64,000 bases of DNA, taken from Shewanella zhangzhouensis. GTDB lineage: Bacteria > Pseudomonadota > Gammaproteobacteria > Enterobacterales > Shewanellaceae. The position numbers and the translations under genes were made by a program. Shown here piece after piece: positions 1 to 9,000 of this stretch. The notes below the pieces were generated by a model, which had not been told where the DNA came from, made no database searches, and worked only from the letters and a program-made list of their open reading frames with translations. The stretch spans positions 1,362,501-1,426,500 of the forward strand of contig NZ_CP080414.1 in assembly GCF_019457615.1 (NCBI RefSeq). The letters run 5' to 3'. Position 1 is the stretch's first letter, and the number at the start of each line of letters is the position of its first letter.

Positions 1-2
1 GC

Positions 3-488
3 GTCATTGCCAGTGCGGAGCGGCAACAGCGATGGATCCTGTTACCTTACCGCCGGGACAGCCGCTACCTGTTTCTGACCCGGCCCGGCGGTGTCACCGT
101 AAGCCGCTATGATGACCTACTGGGCCACAGCATCGCTGTAAGTCGTAATACCATGTATTTTGATGATTTTGATAATGATAACCGCTTGAAAAAAGAGGTG
201 GTCGGCGACCTGGTCACGGGGGTGAGAATGTTGCTGGCAGACAGGGTTGACGTGGTGATAGCCCCCGAAAATGCCCTGCCATTCCTCAGTCGCGAGTTTT
301 CAAACTTTGCCCAGGCAGTGCAGGCATCTGAGTACCGATATCAGGAGGACAGGGTTATCCAATTTGCCTTAAGCCGCCAGCACCGCCTGGACATCGATGA
401 GCAAAGGCTGCGGCGGGTGATTACCGAGGCCTTTGAACAATCCTTATTTGAGTCGGCGCTGCAGGCCATGCCCGCCAGCGCCCAATAG
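3..488 (+). CDS. periplasmic solute-binding protein, family 3-like (C-terminal part)
   Basis: The frame is open from base 3, so the gene begins upstream of the window and only its last 161 codons are present. The visible part has the look of the second lobe of family-3 (amino-acid type) periplasmic binding proteins: an R-Y-L-F-L strand, a loop with YDDLLGHSIAVSR, then a helix with a G-D-L-V-T-G-V-R-M-L-L pattern and a strand DRVDVVIAP. Such orphan proteins are common in Shewanella and may bind small ligands for transport or sensing; the ligand cannot be read from the sequence. It converges with the lipoprotein gene on the other strand, the two stops lying 7 bp apart. Confidence 0.7.
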   Translation, partial: VIASAERQQRWILLPYRRDSRYLFLTRPGGVTVSRYDDLLGHSIAVSRNTMYFDDFDNDNRLKKEVVGDLVTGVRMLLADRVDVVIAPENALPFLSREFSNFAQAVQASEYRYQEDRVIQFALSRQHRLDIDEQRLRRVITEAFEQSLFESALQAMPASAQ

Positions 489-495
489 CTTGATG

Positions 496-1023
496 TCACT
501 GTGCCTTGTGGTGGGATCTAAATAAATCCCAGGCATTCATTGTGGTGCCGTCGGCAAGCTGACACATTCCTGCCTCACCCTCCTCTTGCTGCTTGATAAG
601 GTATTGGCCACCAATTTTTTCACAATATTCGGCGGCGGGGTTAGGCATGGACACAGGCGCTGTGCTGACCGGTTTTCCCGCGTCGGCACTGGCCGAATCT
701 GTCACGGCTTTTGCGTGGGCGCGATATAGGGTCCAGGCATCCACTACCTTGCCGTTGGGCAGATGACATTCCCCTTTTTCGTCATGACTTCCTTCGCCTG
801 GGGCTGCCAATGCATATTGCCCGCCCATTTTTTCGCAAAACTCAGCCGCAGGATTGGCCAAGGTAGGGGCTTGTGCACTATTGACCTTTGATGACTCATC
901 CACGGCGGTTTTTACCGTTTCGGGAGCGGCAGTGTCAGCGCTTGGGGCCGGCGGCGCATTATCACAGCCACCCATGGCGGCACAGATTAACAGGGCAGGC
1001 AGACTGATGTAGGGCTTGGGCAT
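496..1023 (-). CDS. lipoprotein with two DUF333-type repeats
   Basis: A 175-residue exported protein. The N-terminus has a hydrophobic stretch followed by a lipobox (AAMGGC), so it should be lipidated near residue 20. Two copies of a DUF333 (hemolysin-like) unit follow. Each has the form NPAAE-[FY]-CEK-[MI]-GGQY, an acidic loop, a second Cys ([EM]CxLxxG), then DAW or NAW and a basic helix. The copies start near residues 57 and 127. E. coli members usually have one copy, so the tandem duplication is notable. A strong AAGGAG lies 5 bp before the ATG. The function of the family is not established. Confidence 0.75.
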   Translation of the reverse strand: MPKPYISLPALLICAAMGGCDNAPPAPSADTAAPETVKTAVDESSKVNSAQAPTLANPAAEFCEKMGGQYALAAPGEGSHDEKGECHLPNGKVVDAWTLYRAHAKAVTDSASADAGKPVSTAPVSMPNPAAEYCEKIGGQYLIKQQEEGEAGMCQLADGTTMNAWDLFRSHHKAQ

Positions 1024-1275
1024 CTTAACTCCTTGATGAAGGTGGCTTATGGTTGCGGCTGTTATAGGTCAATCCTGACCAGAATAGGGGGCTTCAGGGG
1101 GCGATACCAGTCCAAGGGCGACTGATTTATGGGTGAGTTTGACCAGTGTCTCCGAAAGTCTTTTGCCGATGGTCGCCATTTGACAAAAACCGGGTGCCGG
1201 ATAGGTATTCGGGGGGCGCTCATGCTATGGTAGCTAATAATCTCAATCACTTGCACAACCTATTGGAGACATGCA

Positions 1276-1884
1276 ATGAGACTTGTCTTAAGTGCGCTGC
1301 TGACGGCAGTCCTCTCCATCGCCCTCGTGGGCTGTAAGAGTACAGAGCCGCCAAAAGACATCAGCCTTGCCCAGGCCGATCCTGTAATGCTAAGGCTTTT
1401 TTCCATTAAAACCCTGGCGGGTTTTACGCTGCGGGTACCCGAGAGCGAAGCCGTTGCCCGCTTATCCACCTTTGTTGAAACGCCTCTTCCCTGGGCGAGC
1501 GGTGATTACAGCGACGGCCCTGTGCGGGGGCAGGTATTATTGGGATATCGGGATTTGCAAATGACCAATGCCAGGCTGGCGGGAGCACAGCTGATGGTGG
1601 CGCCCTTTGTGGTAACCAATCAGGGTTCAGGCAGTTTCTGGTATTTGGGATTATTTGGCCTTAAGGCCGAAAGTGGCACTGTCACCCATCTGAGTTCGGT
1701 GTTCCTTGGCGACAGAATCGAGCTTCGGGGGATAAGTGTGGCGGCCAGCCAGTTTTTACCCCTGACAGTGACCACCGAGCTTCTGGTCCGGGATGCCAAT
1801 CAGGCCATGGCCGAGACACCCGGTTTGTTGGATTTGCGCCGGTTTGAGATAAGCCCTCAGGGGCAATTGATGGCGCTCGACTGA
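1276..1884 (+). CDS. putative lipoprotein, unknown function
   Basis: A 202-residue protein with a short basic N-terminus, a hydrophobic core and a lipobox-like ALVGC at residues 16-20, so probably an outer-membrane or periplasmic lipoprotein. The rest is rich in beta-strand patterns (VRGQVLLGYRDLQM, ITVTTELLV-like) and has no catalytic motif that I recognise. GGAGA lies just upstream; an alternative ATG at 1271 is out of frame. It converges with the zinc-ribbon gene, whose stop is 2 bp away. Confidence 0.65.
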   Translation: MRLVLSALLTAVLSIALVGCKSTEPPKDISLAQADPVMLRLFSIKTLAGFTLRVPESEAVARLSTFVETPLPWASGDYSDGPVRGQVLLGYRDLQMTNARLAGAQLMVAPFVVTNQGSGSFWYLGLFGLKAESGTVTHLSSVFLGDRIELRGISVAASQFLPLTVTTELLVRDANQAMAETPGLLDLRRFEISPQGQLMALD

Positions 1885-1886
1885 GG

Positions 1887-2099
1887 TTACTCTACCTCAA
1901 GCTCAATGTCGGTACAGCCCTTGGGGCAGCGGATATGGCCCAACACGTGGGTTTCACCGGCAGCCGGTAAGCTGGCTGCCAGGGGCTTGCCGCAGTGGCT
2001 GCAGGGGATGGTTTTGCCGGCGAGCAAATCTTTGATGAGTCTTTTCTGGGCATTAAAAGATTGGCTGCTGGATTTATTGATAGTGCTGAAATCGGTCAT
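1887..2099 (-). CDS. small zinc-ribbon protein
   Basis: A 70-residue protein starting with MTDFSTINKSSS. It contains CSHCGKPL followed about 25 residues later by CPKGC, giving four cysteines spaced like a zinc ribbon, and ends in an acidic tail. The reading frame extends upstream to 2198, but the ATG at 2099 gives a more protein-like N-terminus, so I chose it. No function is known to me; such small zinc-binding proteins are often nucleic-acid or protein-interaction modules. Confidence 0.6.
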   Translation of the reverse strand: MTDFSTINKSSSQSFNAQKRLIKDLLAGKTIPCSHCGKPLAASLPAAGETHVLGHIRCPKGCTDIELEVE

Positions 2100-2276
2100 G
2101 GCATGCTGCTTGGGTTGGTACTGCCGGCCATTATAGCCATAAGAGCAGGGCGGTGACAGCCTGTTGGTCAAGCCCCGTAAATCCTGGTCTTGAGGCAAGT
2201 TTAGGGCTTTTACCTGGTAATAAATGGAAACTCGCCCGGGAAAGTGTTCTTACCCCATAACATCAGGGAGGAATTG

Positions 2277-2936
2277 ATGATGAAACAAATCCCCGGAATT
2301 GGTTATTCAAACGGTGTTGCACGAATGGCCGCCCTCAGCCTGTTGCTGACAATCAGCACCATGGCGTCAGCTGCGCCGGATACGGCCACTGGGTTAACCG
2401 CAGCCCCTTCGGAATCCGCCCTGAGCACCGAGGCCAGTAAAGTAGCCGATCCGCAGCAAGGTTCAGAGCCACAGCAAGCTGCAGGGCTTATCGATTCTCA
2501 GCGTCCCGACGGCGCGAGCGATACGGCCAGGGGCGCTGAAATTACGGGCACGGATTCGATGGCCATGGGTGCAACAGACGCTCAGGCACTGATTGGCAGT
2601 TGGGAGCTGGTTTCCGGGCGCTATCTGGATGGGGAAGGCCGCTGGGTGTCCTATAACACACTCGGGCTGGTCGCCATCAAGGTTATTTCCGCCGGCCACT
2701 TCAGTTTTACCACCATGAAAACAGTGAAAAACAAACCGGAATTTTGGGCGGCCGGCGCCGGTGAGTATCGCATCGATGGGATGAGCTACACCGAATACCC
2801 CAGTTTTAATTCTTTTCAGGTACCTCAGGGACAAGGCTTTAGTTTTGACTATGAATTGATTGGAAATCAGTGGCATACCAAGCGATTTGAAGATGGTGTT
2901 CTCAAAGAAGAAGAGGTTTGGCAAAGGCTCGACTGA
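2277..2936 (+). CDS. exported protein with lipocalin-like C-terminal domain
   Basis: About 219 residues. The start is placed at the tandem ATGs at 2277/2280 because GGAGGAA lies 5-8 bp upstream, and because a signal peptide (basic start, AALSLLLTISTMASAA) then begins normally. Residues from about 25 to 105 are low complexity (Ala, Ser, Thr, Gln). The last 115 residues begin with ALIGSWELVSG, the typical opening strand of lipocalin-like small barrels, followed by alternating beta strands. It is probably periplasmic. No catalytic residues can be named. Confidence 0.6.
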   Translation: MMKQIPGIGYSNGVARMAALSLLLTISTMASAAPDTATGLTAAPSESALSTEASKVADPQQGSEPQQAAGLIDSQRPDGASDTARGAEITGTDSMAMGATDAQALIGSWELVSGRYLDGEGRWVSYNTLGLVAIKVISAGHFSFTTMKTVKNKPEFWAAGAGEYRIDGMSYTEYPSFNSFQVPQGQGFSFDYELIGNQWHTKRFEDGVLKEEEVWQRLD

Positions 2937-3029
2937 CAGGGCTTCTTCCCATTGCCTCAGGGGCTATCCCTTTACAGTATTTCAGGCCACCCCTAAACTG
3001 GCTGCGCATTCGTTGGGGGAGATCCAATC

Positions 3030-3920
3030 ATGGCCTTGGGGGCTTGGTTAAAACTATTATTGCTGTCGGCAATTTGGGGCGCGTCTTTTTTATTTATCCG
3101 CATCGGGGTGACTGAGCTCGGGCCCGCGTGGCTGATGTTTCTGCGGGTCACCTTTGCTGCCTTATTCCTGCTCGGCGGCGCCATCTATCTGAAAAAGGCT
3201 CTTATAGGCTCGGCGCCCCTCAAGCACTTCGTCATTCTTGGCGGCATCAATACCGCGCTGCCGTTTCTGCTTTATGGTTTTGCCGCCACTGAGCTTGCTG
3301 CGTCCCTGATGTCCGTGCTCAATGCCACGGCGCCGCTGTGGAGCACGTTGCTGCTTGCCATCTGGCAAAGGGCCATGCCAAGGGGCGCCGCCCTGGGTGG
3401 ACTTATCACAGGTTTTTGTGGCGTGGTGCTGCTGGCGGGCGTGGAGAGTTTATCGCTTTCTGCCGAGGGGCTTTGGGCCCTGGCTGCGGGGCTTGGCGCC
3501 GCTGTCTGTTACGCCTTTGCCAGCATTTACACCAAGGCATCCAATCATGGCAATGCCTACAGCAATGCCCACGGCTGCATGTGGGCCGCCAGCGCCTGGC
3601 TGTTGCCCACCTTGCTGTTTGCCGCGCCCCCAGAATCCATGCCTTCCTCTGGCACCCTGGCTGCTGTGGTGACTCTGGGGGTACTGTGCAGCGGTGTGGC
3701 CTATCTTTTGTATTTCAGGCTAATCGATGAAGTGGGCGCCACCTCGGCATTAACCGTCACCTTCCTTATTCCGGTATTCGGTATCCTGTGGGGGGCCTTG
3801 TTCCTGGGTGAACATATCGGCTGGCACACCCTCCTTGGCACCGCCATCATTTTGCTTGGTACGGCCATCAGTACCGGCAGCTTACCGCGGCTGCGCCGCT
3901 TTGCAGGAGAGCGAGTCTGA
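3030..3920 (+). CDS. EamA/DMT-family permease
   Basis: A 296-residue integral membrane protein with about ten hydrophobic segments in two similar halves (first half residues about 5-140, second about 145-290), the layout of the 10-TM drug/metabolite transporter superfamily. The opening LLLSAIWGASFLFIRIG and the second-half ITALTVTFLIPVFGILWG are characteristic EamA patterns. GGGGAG lies 9 bp before the ATG. The substrate is unknown. Its stop overlaps the start of the next gene (TGATG), so the two are probably co-translated. Confidence 0.85.
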   Translation: MALGAWLKLLLLSAIWGASFLFIRIGVTELGPAWLMFLRVTFAALFLLGGAIYLKKALIGSAPLKHFVILGGINTALPFLLYGFAATELAASLMSVLNATAPLWSTLLLAIWQRAMPRGAALGGLITGFCGVVLLAGVESLSLSAEGLWALAAGLGAAVCYAFASIYTKASNHGNAYSNAHGCMWAASAWLLPTLLFAAPPESMPSSGTLAAVVTLGVLCSGVAYLLYFRLIDEVGATSALTVTFLIPVFGILWGALFLGEHIGWHTLLGTAIILLGTAISTGSLPRLRRFAGERV

Positions 3921-4339
3921 TGCCCTTTATTGCCGATGAAACTCCGGCGTTTGCCGAGGTGGTGAAAAGTAAGATTGCCGCCTTCAATGCCGGGCACTGG
4001 GATGCCAGCCAACGTCGGCCCATAGGCTTCAAACAGCTCCATGACAACGGTGAACTTGCAGCCGGTATCGCCGGGCGCACCTTTGGTAACTGGTGCCTGA
4101 TTGATAACTTTTGGGTGTGCGACAGTTTGCGGGGGCAGGGGATTGGCAGCGCCTTACTGGCCACGGCCGAAGAGGAAGCTCTTGCCAGAGGGTGTCGATG
4201 GTTACTGCTCGATACCCTGGCGTTTCAGGCGCCCGCGTTTTACAAAAGCCGCGGTTATCACACCGTTTGGTGTCAGTCCGACTATCCATTCGACGGTGGC
4301 CAGCGCTTTTACATGGTGAAAAAACTGCAAGCCGAATGA
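3920..4339 (+). CDS. GNAT-family N-acetyltransferase
   Basis: 139 residues with a GNAT fold. The acetyl-CoA pyrophosphate loop is RGQGIGSALL (about residues 70-79), preceded by the strand WCLIDNFWVCDSLRG. The C-terminal half contains the usual AFQAPAFYKSRGY motif, where a tyrosine follows the beta-bulge. It overlaps the upstream permease gene by one base, suggesting an operon. The acceptor substrate cannot be inferred; small antibiotics, polyamines and protein N-termini are all possible in this family. Confidence 0.85.
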   Translation: MPFIADETPAFAEVVKSKIAAFNAGHWDASQRRPIGFKQLHDNGELAAGIAGRTFGNWCLIDNFWVCDSLRGQGIGSALLATAEEEALARGCRWLLLDTLAFQAPAFYKSRGYHTVWCQSDYPFDGGQRFYMVKKLQAE

Positions 4340-4410
4340 GGTGTTGCGGCATTGCAATGAGGTGGTCCGGCGATACAATGGCTGCTTGCAGTCAATAAGA
4401 AGGATACCCC

Positions 4411-6000
4411 GTGAACCCAACCTACCGCCTGTTTTTGGGCCTTGGGCTGTGCCTGTCTGCCCAGGCCTTTGCCGCCCCCCTGAGTTTTGATGAAAACGCA
4501 TTTCGCGAAGATGTGAAAACCCTTGCCAGCGACGCCTTTGGCGGCCGCGCGCCCCTATCCGATGGAGAGCAAAAGACCCTGGATTACCTCACCCAGGCCT
4601 TTAAGTCGATGGGCCTGAAAGGGGCGTTCAATGGCGAGTATCTGCAGCCGGTGCCCATGGCGAAGATCACCGCCGATCAGAGCATGGTGCTGAAGGTTGG
4701 CGAGCTCAGCTTTACCTCGGGTGAGGATTTCACTGCCCGTACCCAGCGGGTGGTTCCCAAGGTAGAGCTAAGTGGCAGCGATATGGTGTTCGTGGGGTAT
4801 GGCATCAACGCCCCCGAATACGGCTGGAATGACTATGCCGGTGTGGATGTGCGCGGCAAAACCGTGGTGCTGCTGGTAAACGATCCGGGCTTTGCCACCC
4901 AGGACCCCAAGGTCTTTAAAGGCAACGCCATGACTTACTATGGCCGCTGGACCTACAAGTATGAAGAAGCGGCCCGTCAGGGCGCCGAAGCCGTGTTTAT
5001 CGTTCACGAAGACGCCCCTGCCGCCTATGGCTGGGGGGTGGTGAAAAACTCCAACACCAATACCAAGTTCACCCTGGTCGATGGCAACAACAACCAAAGT
5101 CAGGTGGGGGTGATGGGTTGGCTGCAATATGCAGCAGCCAAGCAGATCCTTGCCGCATCGGGCCAGGATATTGAAGCGCTGAAAGCGGCCGCCATGAAGC
5201 TGGGCTTTAAAGCTGTACCTTTGACGGTGAAGGCCGATTTAACCCTGAATAACCATATCGAGCGCGCCGAGTCCCATAATGTGGCTGCCATGCTGCCCGG
5301 GAACAAACAGGCCGACGAAGCCGTGGTGATGCACGCCCATTGGGATCACCTTGGCCAAATCGAGGAAGAGGGCAAAACCATTATCCTCAATGGCGCAGTG
5401 GATAACGCTACCGGCGTGGCCGGGGTGCTGGCGCTGGCAAGGCACTATGCTGCGCTGCCAGAGGCTGATAAACCCGGCCGCAGCATGATTTTTTCTGCTT
5501 TTACCGCCGAAGAGACCGGGCTGATTGGCGCCCAGTATTTTGCTGAAAATCCGCCGCTGCCTACCGCCAAGCTGGTGGCCTTTTTGAACATCGATGGCAT
5601 GAATGTGGGCGAGGGCGTGGATTACATACTGCGCTACGGCGAAGGGGTATCTGAGCTGGAAGCCATGCTCAGTGATGCCGCCAAGGCCCAGGGCAGGCAG
5701 GTGAAAGCCGATCCCCGTCCGCAAAACGGCCTGATGTTCCGCTCAGACCACTTTGCCCTGGCCCAGCAGGGCGTACCCGGGCTGCTGTTTATGAGCCTTG
5801 GCGATACCGACCCTGACTACATTGCCCACAAGTACCATAAAGGCGCCGACGATTACTCACCCGAGTGGAAACTCGGCGGCGTGCAGCAGGACCTTTTGCT
5901 GATTGAGCAAATCCTTTCGCGCCTCGCCAACGGCAGTGAGTGGCCCAAGTGGCTGGAAGAGTCTGATTTCAAAGCCCGCCGCGCCAAAGATGGCCGCTGA
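4411..6000 (+). CDS. secreted M28-family metallopeptidase
   Basis: A 529-residue zinc aminopeptidase or carboxypeptidase-like enzyme. The start is GTG, with AGAAGGA 6 bp upstream. A signal peptide ends near residue 21 (AQAFA-AP). A PA-type insert (about residues 115-230) precedes the catalytic domain. The expected two-zinc ligands and catalytic acid are visible: H310 (with D312), D331, the E367/E368 pair, D395 and H473. The enzyme is expected in the periplasm or outside the cell, cleaving N-terminal residues from peptides. It is followed by a strong bidirectional terminator. Confidence 0.88.
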   Translation: MNPTYRLFLGLGLCLSAQAFAAPLSFDENAFREDVKTLASDAFGGRAPLSDGEQKTLDYLTQAFKSMGLKGAFNGEYLQPVPMAKITADQSMVLKVGELSFTSGEDFTARTQRVVPKVELSGSDMVFVGYGINAPEYGWNDYAGVDVRGKTVVLLVNDPGFATQDPKVFKGNAMTYYGRWTYKYEEAARQGAEAVFIVHEDAPAAYGWGVVKNSNTNTKFTLVDGNNNQSQVGVMGWLQYAAAKQILAASGQDIEALKAAAMKLGFKAVPLTVKADLTLNNHIERAESHNVAAMLPGNKQADEAVVMHAHWDHLGQIEEEGKTIILNGAVDNATGVAGVLALARHYAALPEADKPGRSMIFSAFTAEETGLIGAQYFAENPPLPTAKLVAFLNIDGMNVGEGVDYILRYGEGVSELEAMLSDAAKAQGRQVKADPRPQNGLMFRSDHFALAQQGVPGLLFMSLGDTDPDYIAHKYHKGADDYSPEWKLGGVQQDLLLIEQILSRLANGSEWPKWLEESDFKARRAKDGR

Positions 6001-6021
6001 GCTTTAGAGTGTGTAAATAAA

Positions 6022-6046
6022 AAGAGCGGCTTAGCCGCTCTTTTTT
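6022..6046. terminator. bidirectional rho-independent terminator
   Basis: AAGAGCGGC, loop TTA, GCCGCTCTT, with a T-run on the plus strand and an AAAAA run before the stem that serves the minus strand. It separates the converging M28 peptidase and giant repeat-protein genes. Confidence 0.9.
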
Positions 6047-6077
6047 CATGCTGTTTTCGACGTTTTACCTGGAAGCC

Positions 6078-9000
6078 TTACTGTGGCTTGGCCGCTCGGC
6101 GATTTCTTGTGAATGCCAGCCCCAAAAGCAGCAGTGACCACAGAGGCATAGAGCCACCGCCTGTATCAGTTGCAGGGGGGGCCGGTTCCACCACTGGCGC
6201 AAGGCTCACGGTCACATGTACTTCACCCTGGGCGCTGCCACCAAAGCCATCGCTGACTTGATAGCGGATGATTGCCGTGCCACTGAAGCCCGAACCTGGG
6301 CTGAAGCGCAGGGTGTTGTCAGCGAGCAGTTCCACCGCGCCATTATCCGCACTGGCAGCAATCACGCTTAAGCTGTCACCATCGGCATCGCTGTCGTTTG
6401 CCAGTACGTCAATCACCAGCGTCTGGGTGTCCAAAATGGACGCTGTGTCCAGATTTGCAACCGGCAGCTGGTTTTGGCTCAGCACCGCGATAACGCCCGG
6501 ATCTTCAATCACGCCATTGGCATTGCCATCGGCATCGTTGGGACCGCCGTCTTCCAGCAGCAGCTGTACGCACTGATAGCCTTCGACCAAACCGGGCTCA
6601 TAGCTTACGGCGCCAACCTGCGGGCACTCGCCATCAAGCAGTGGCGCAGAGCCTAAGCTGTTGCGGCTATCTTCAGCGAAGTTAAACCAGCCCTGCGATG
6701 TGTTGTATTTGCGGTATACCGCGTCAACCGGCAATGCAGCGCCGTGGGGCAGTGGGAATACAACAGCAACTGACTGACCGGGCTGAATTTGACCACTCAG
6801 GGTAAAGTCCAGTACAGCGGTTACCTGGCTGAAGTGATCATCTTCGCTACTGGCAGCGCCGCTGTTGTCGGCAACAGACTCAGCCAAGTCAGTCATTGTC
6901 ATACCGGCGCCGCTGCTGATGAGGGCGCTGGTCATATTTCCAAGGCTAAGCTGCACACCGGCGCTGGTTTGCATCGACTCAGTGGTGCTATTGACCGGTA
7001 AGCGACTGCCATCGACATCGTTATCCAGATAATCGGCAATGCCGTCGTTGTCGCTGTCGCCATAGCCTTCGATGCTATCGACAATGCCATCGCCATCGGT
7101 ATCGGTTGTCGCACTCAACTCGGCCAGTGCTGCCACATTAAAGCGAATACGGCGCTTGCTGCTGAGCTGCTCGGGGGTATTCGTTTCGGTAACAATTACA
7201 TCCACTGCGTAGCGACCCAGGCTCAGCTCATTCGGGTTAAAACTCATGCTCAGCCCATCGGCAGAAAGCTCGCCGCTAAAGGCCTGGTCGACCACTTGCC
7301 AGCTGATTTGGTGTGTGTCGTTCACGTTCACATCACTGATACTGAGCCGTATTTGTGCCTCGCCTGACGCCGGGGCCAGCACTCGGAGCGGCTGACCTTG
7401 TTGCAGCACCTGAGCCGAAATGGTCGGTGCCAGGTTTTGCTCAGTCAGCTGCAGTTCGGTTTGCTGGTCATCGGCGACAAAGGCATTGCTGATGCTGTTC
7501 ACCCGCACCAAAAGTTCAGTATTGAGCGCCAGTCCCGCCGGGATGCTAACCATCAGTTCGCCGCTGGTGCCAGATGCTATGCTGGCGCTCTGAGCTGGCT
7601 GGGTGACGCCATTAACTTCAAGCGAGTAGGCCATGGTCACCGGATAGGCAGGCGCCTCGCCGCTTAGCTGCACCGGCACTGAATAGCTGCCACCGGCTTC
7701 AACCGTCATGGTTTTCGCCAATTTAAGTCTGGGCAAAATGTGTAAGCGGAGCATGGCAGTCGCCGTGTTGCCTGAGCTGTCGGTTGCACTCAGTTCAAGC
7801 TCATGGGCGCCGCTGACAAGCTCGCTGCTGCCGCTGTGGACTGCACTAACCTCGCCATCGACCAGGTCAAAGGCGCTGTAGTTCAGCAGTGGGCTGATAT
7901 CGGTTAAGCGGCCGCTGGCATTGATTACCAAGGGACTCAATTCCTCAAACTCCGGCGCTGTGGTATCCACAATCGTGACCCACTGCTCGGCAGTAGCCGA
8001 GTTACCGGCACTATCCGTCGCCGTCCAGACCACTTTGTGCTCACCAAGGGCCAGTTCGCTCGCCAAATCAGAGCTGATGGTGAGGGTTTGGCTGATGTTG
8101 TCGGTGACCTGTGGTTCGGGCAGCGTAACAGCAGTCATTACGCCCGTGGCTTCGAAGGTCAGTGCTGCAAGCTCGGCAAACACCGGCTTTTGGGTATCGC
8201 CAATGTTGGGGTCGAGCGGCGCCGCGTCCTCTTCATCGGGAATACCATCGTTATCGTCATCGGGGTCGGCATTGTTACCGATGCCGTCACCGTCTGTATC
8301 GACAGTTTCGCTGGCATCCAGCGGGAAGGCATCGTCGCTGTCGAGCACGCCGTCGTTGTCATCGTCGGTGTCGGCATTATTGCCAATGCCATCCAGGTCG
8401 GTATCGACTGCCTCGGTGGCATCCAGCGGGAAGGCATCGCTGGCATCCAACACGCCATCGTTGTCATCATCAGTGTCGGCATTGTTACCAATGCCATCGA
8501 GGTCGGTATCGACACTTTCTGCCGCATCCAGCGGGAAGGCATCTTCTGTGTCCACTACGCCGTCGTTGTCATCGTCGGTGTCGGCGTTGTTGCCAATGCC
8601 ATCGAGGTCAGTATCGAGCGATTCCGCAGCATCCAGCGGGAAGGCATCGTCGCTGTCGAGCACGCCGTCGTTATCATCGTCAGTGTCGGCGTTGTTGCCG
8701 ATGCCGTCCTTGTCGGTATCGACAGACTCTGCCGCATCCAGCGGGAAGGCATCGTCACTGTCAGCTACGCCGTCGTTGTCATCGTCAGTGTCGGCGTTGT
8801 TGCCGATGCCATCGAGGTCAGTATCGAGCGATTCCGCAGCATCCAGCGGGAAGGCGTCATCACTGTCCACTACGCCGTCGTTGTCGTCATCGGTATCGGC
8901 GTTGTTGCCGATGCCGTCGAGGTCGGTATCGAGCGATTCCGCAGCATCCAGCGGGAAGGCATCGTCGCTGTCGAGCACGCCGTCGTTATCATCGTCAGTG

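Noticed and set aside
1024..1275. Short frames on both strands in the gap before the 202-residue lipoprotein gene
   Set aside because: No ribosome sites, no protein-like sequence; probably only the divergent promoter region.
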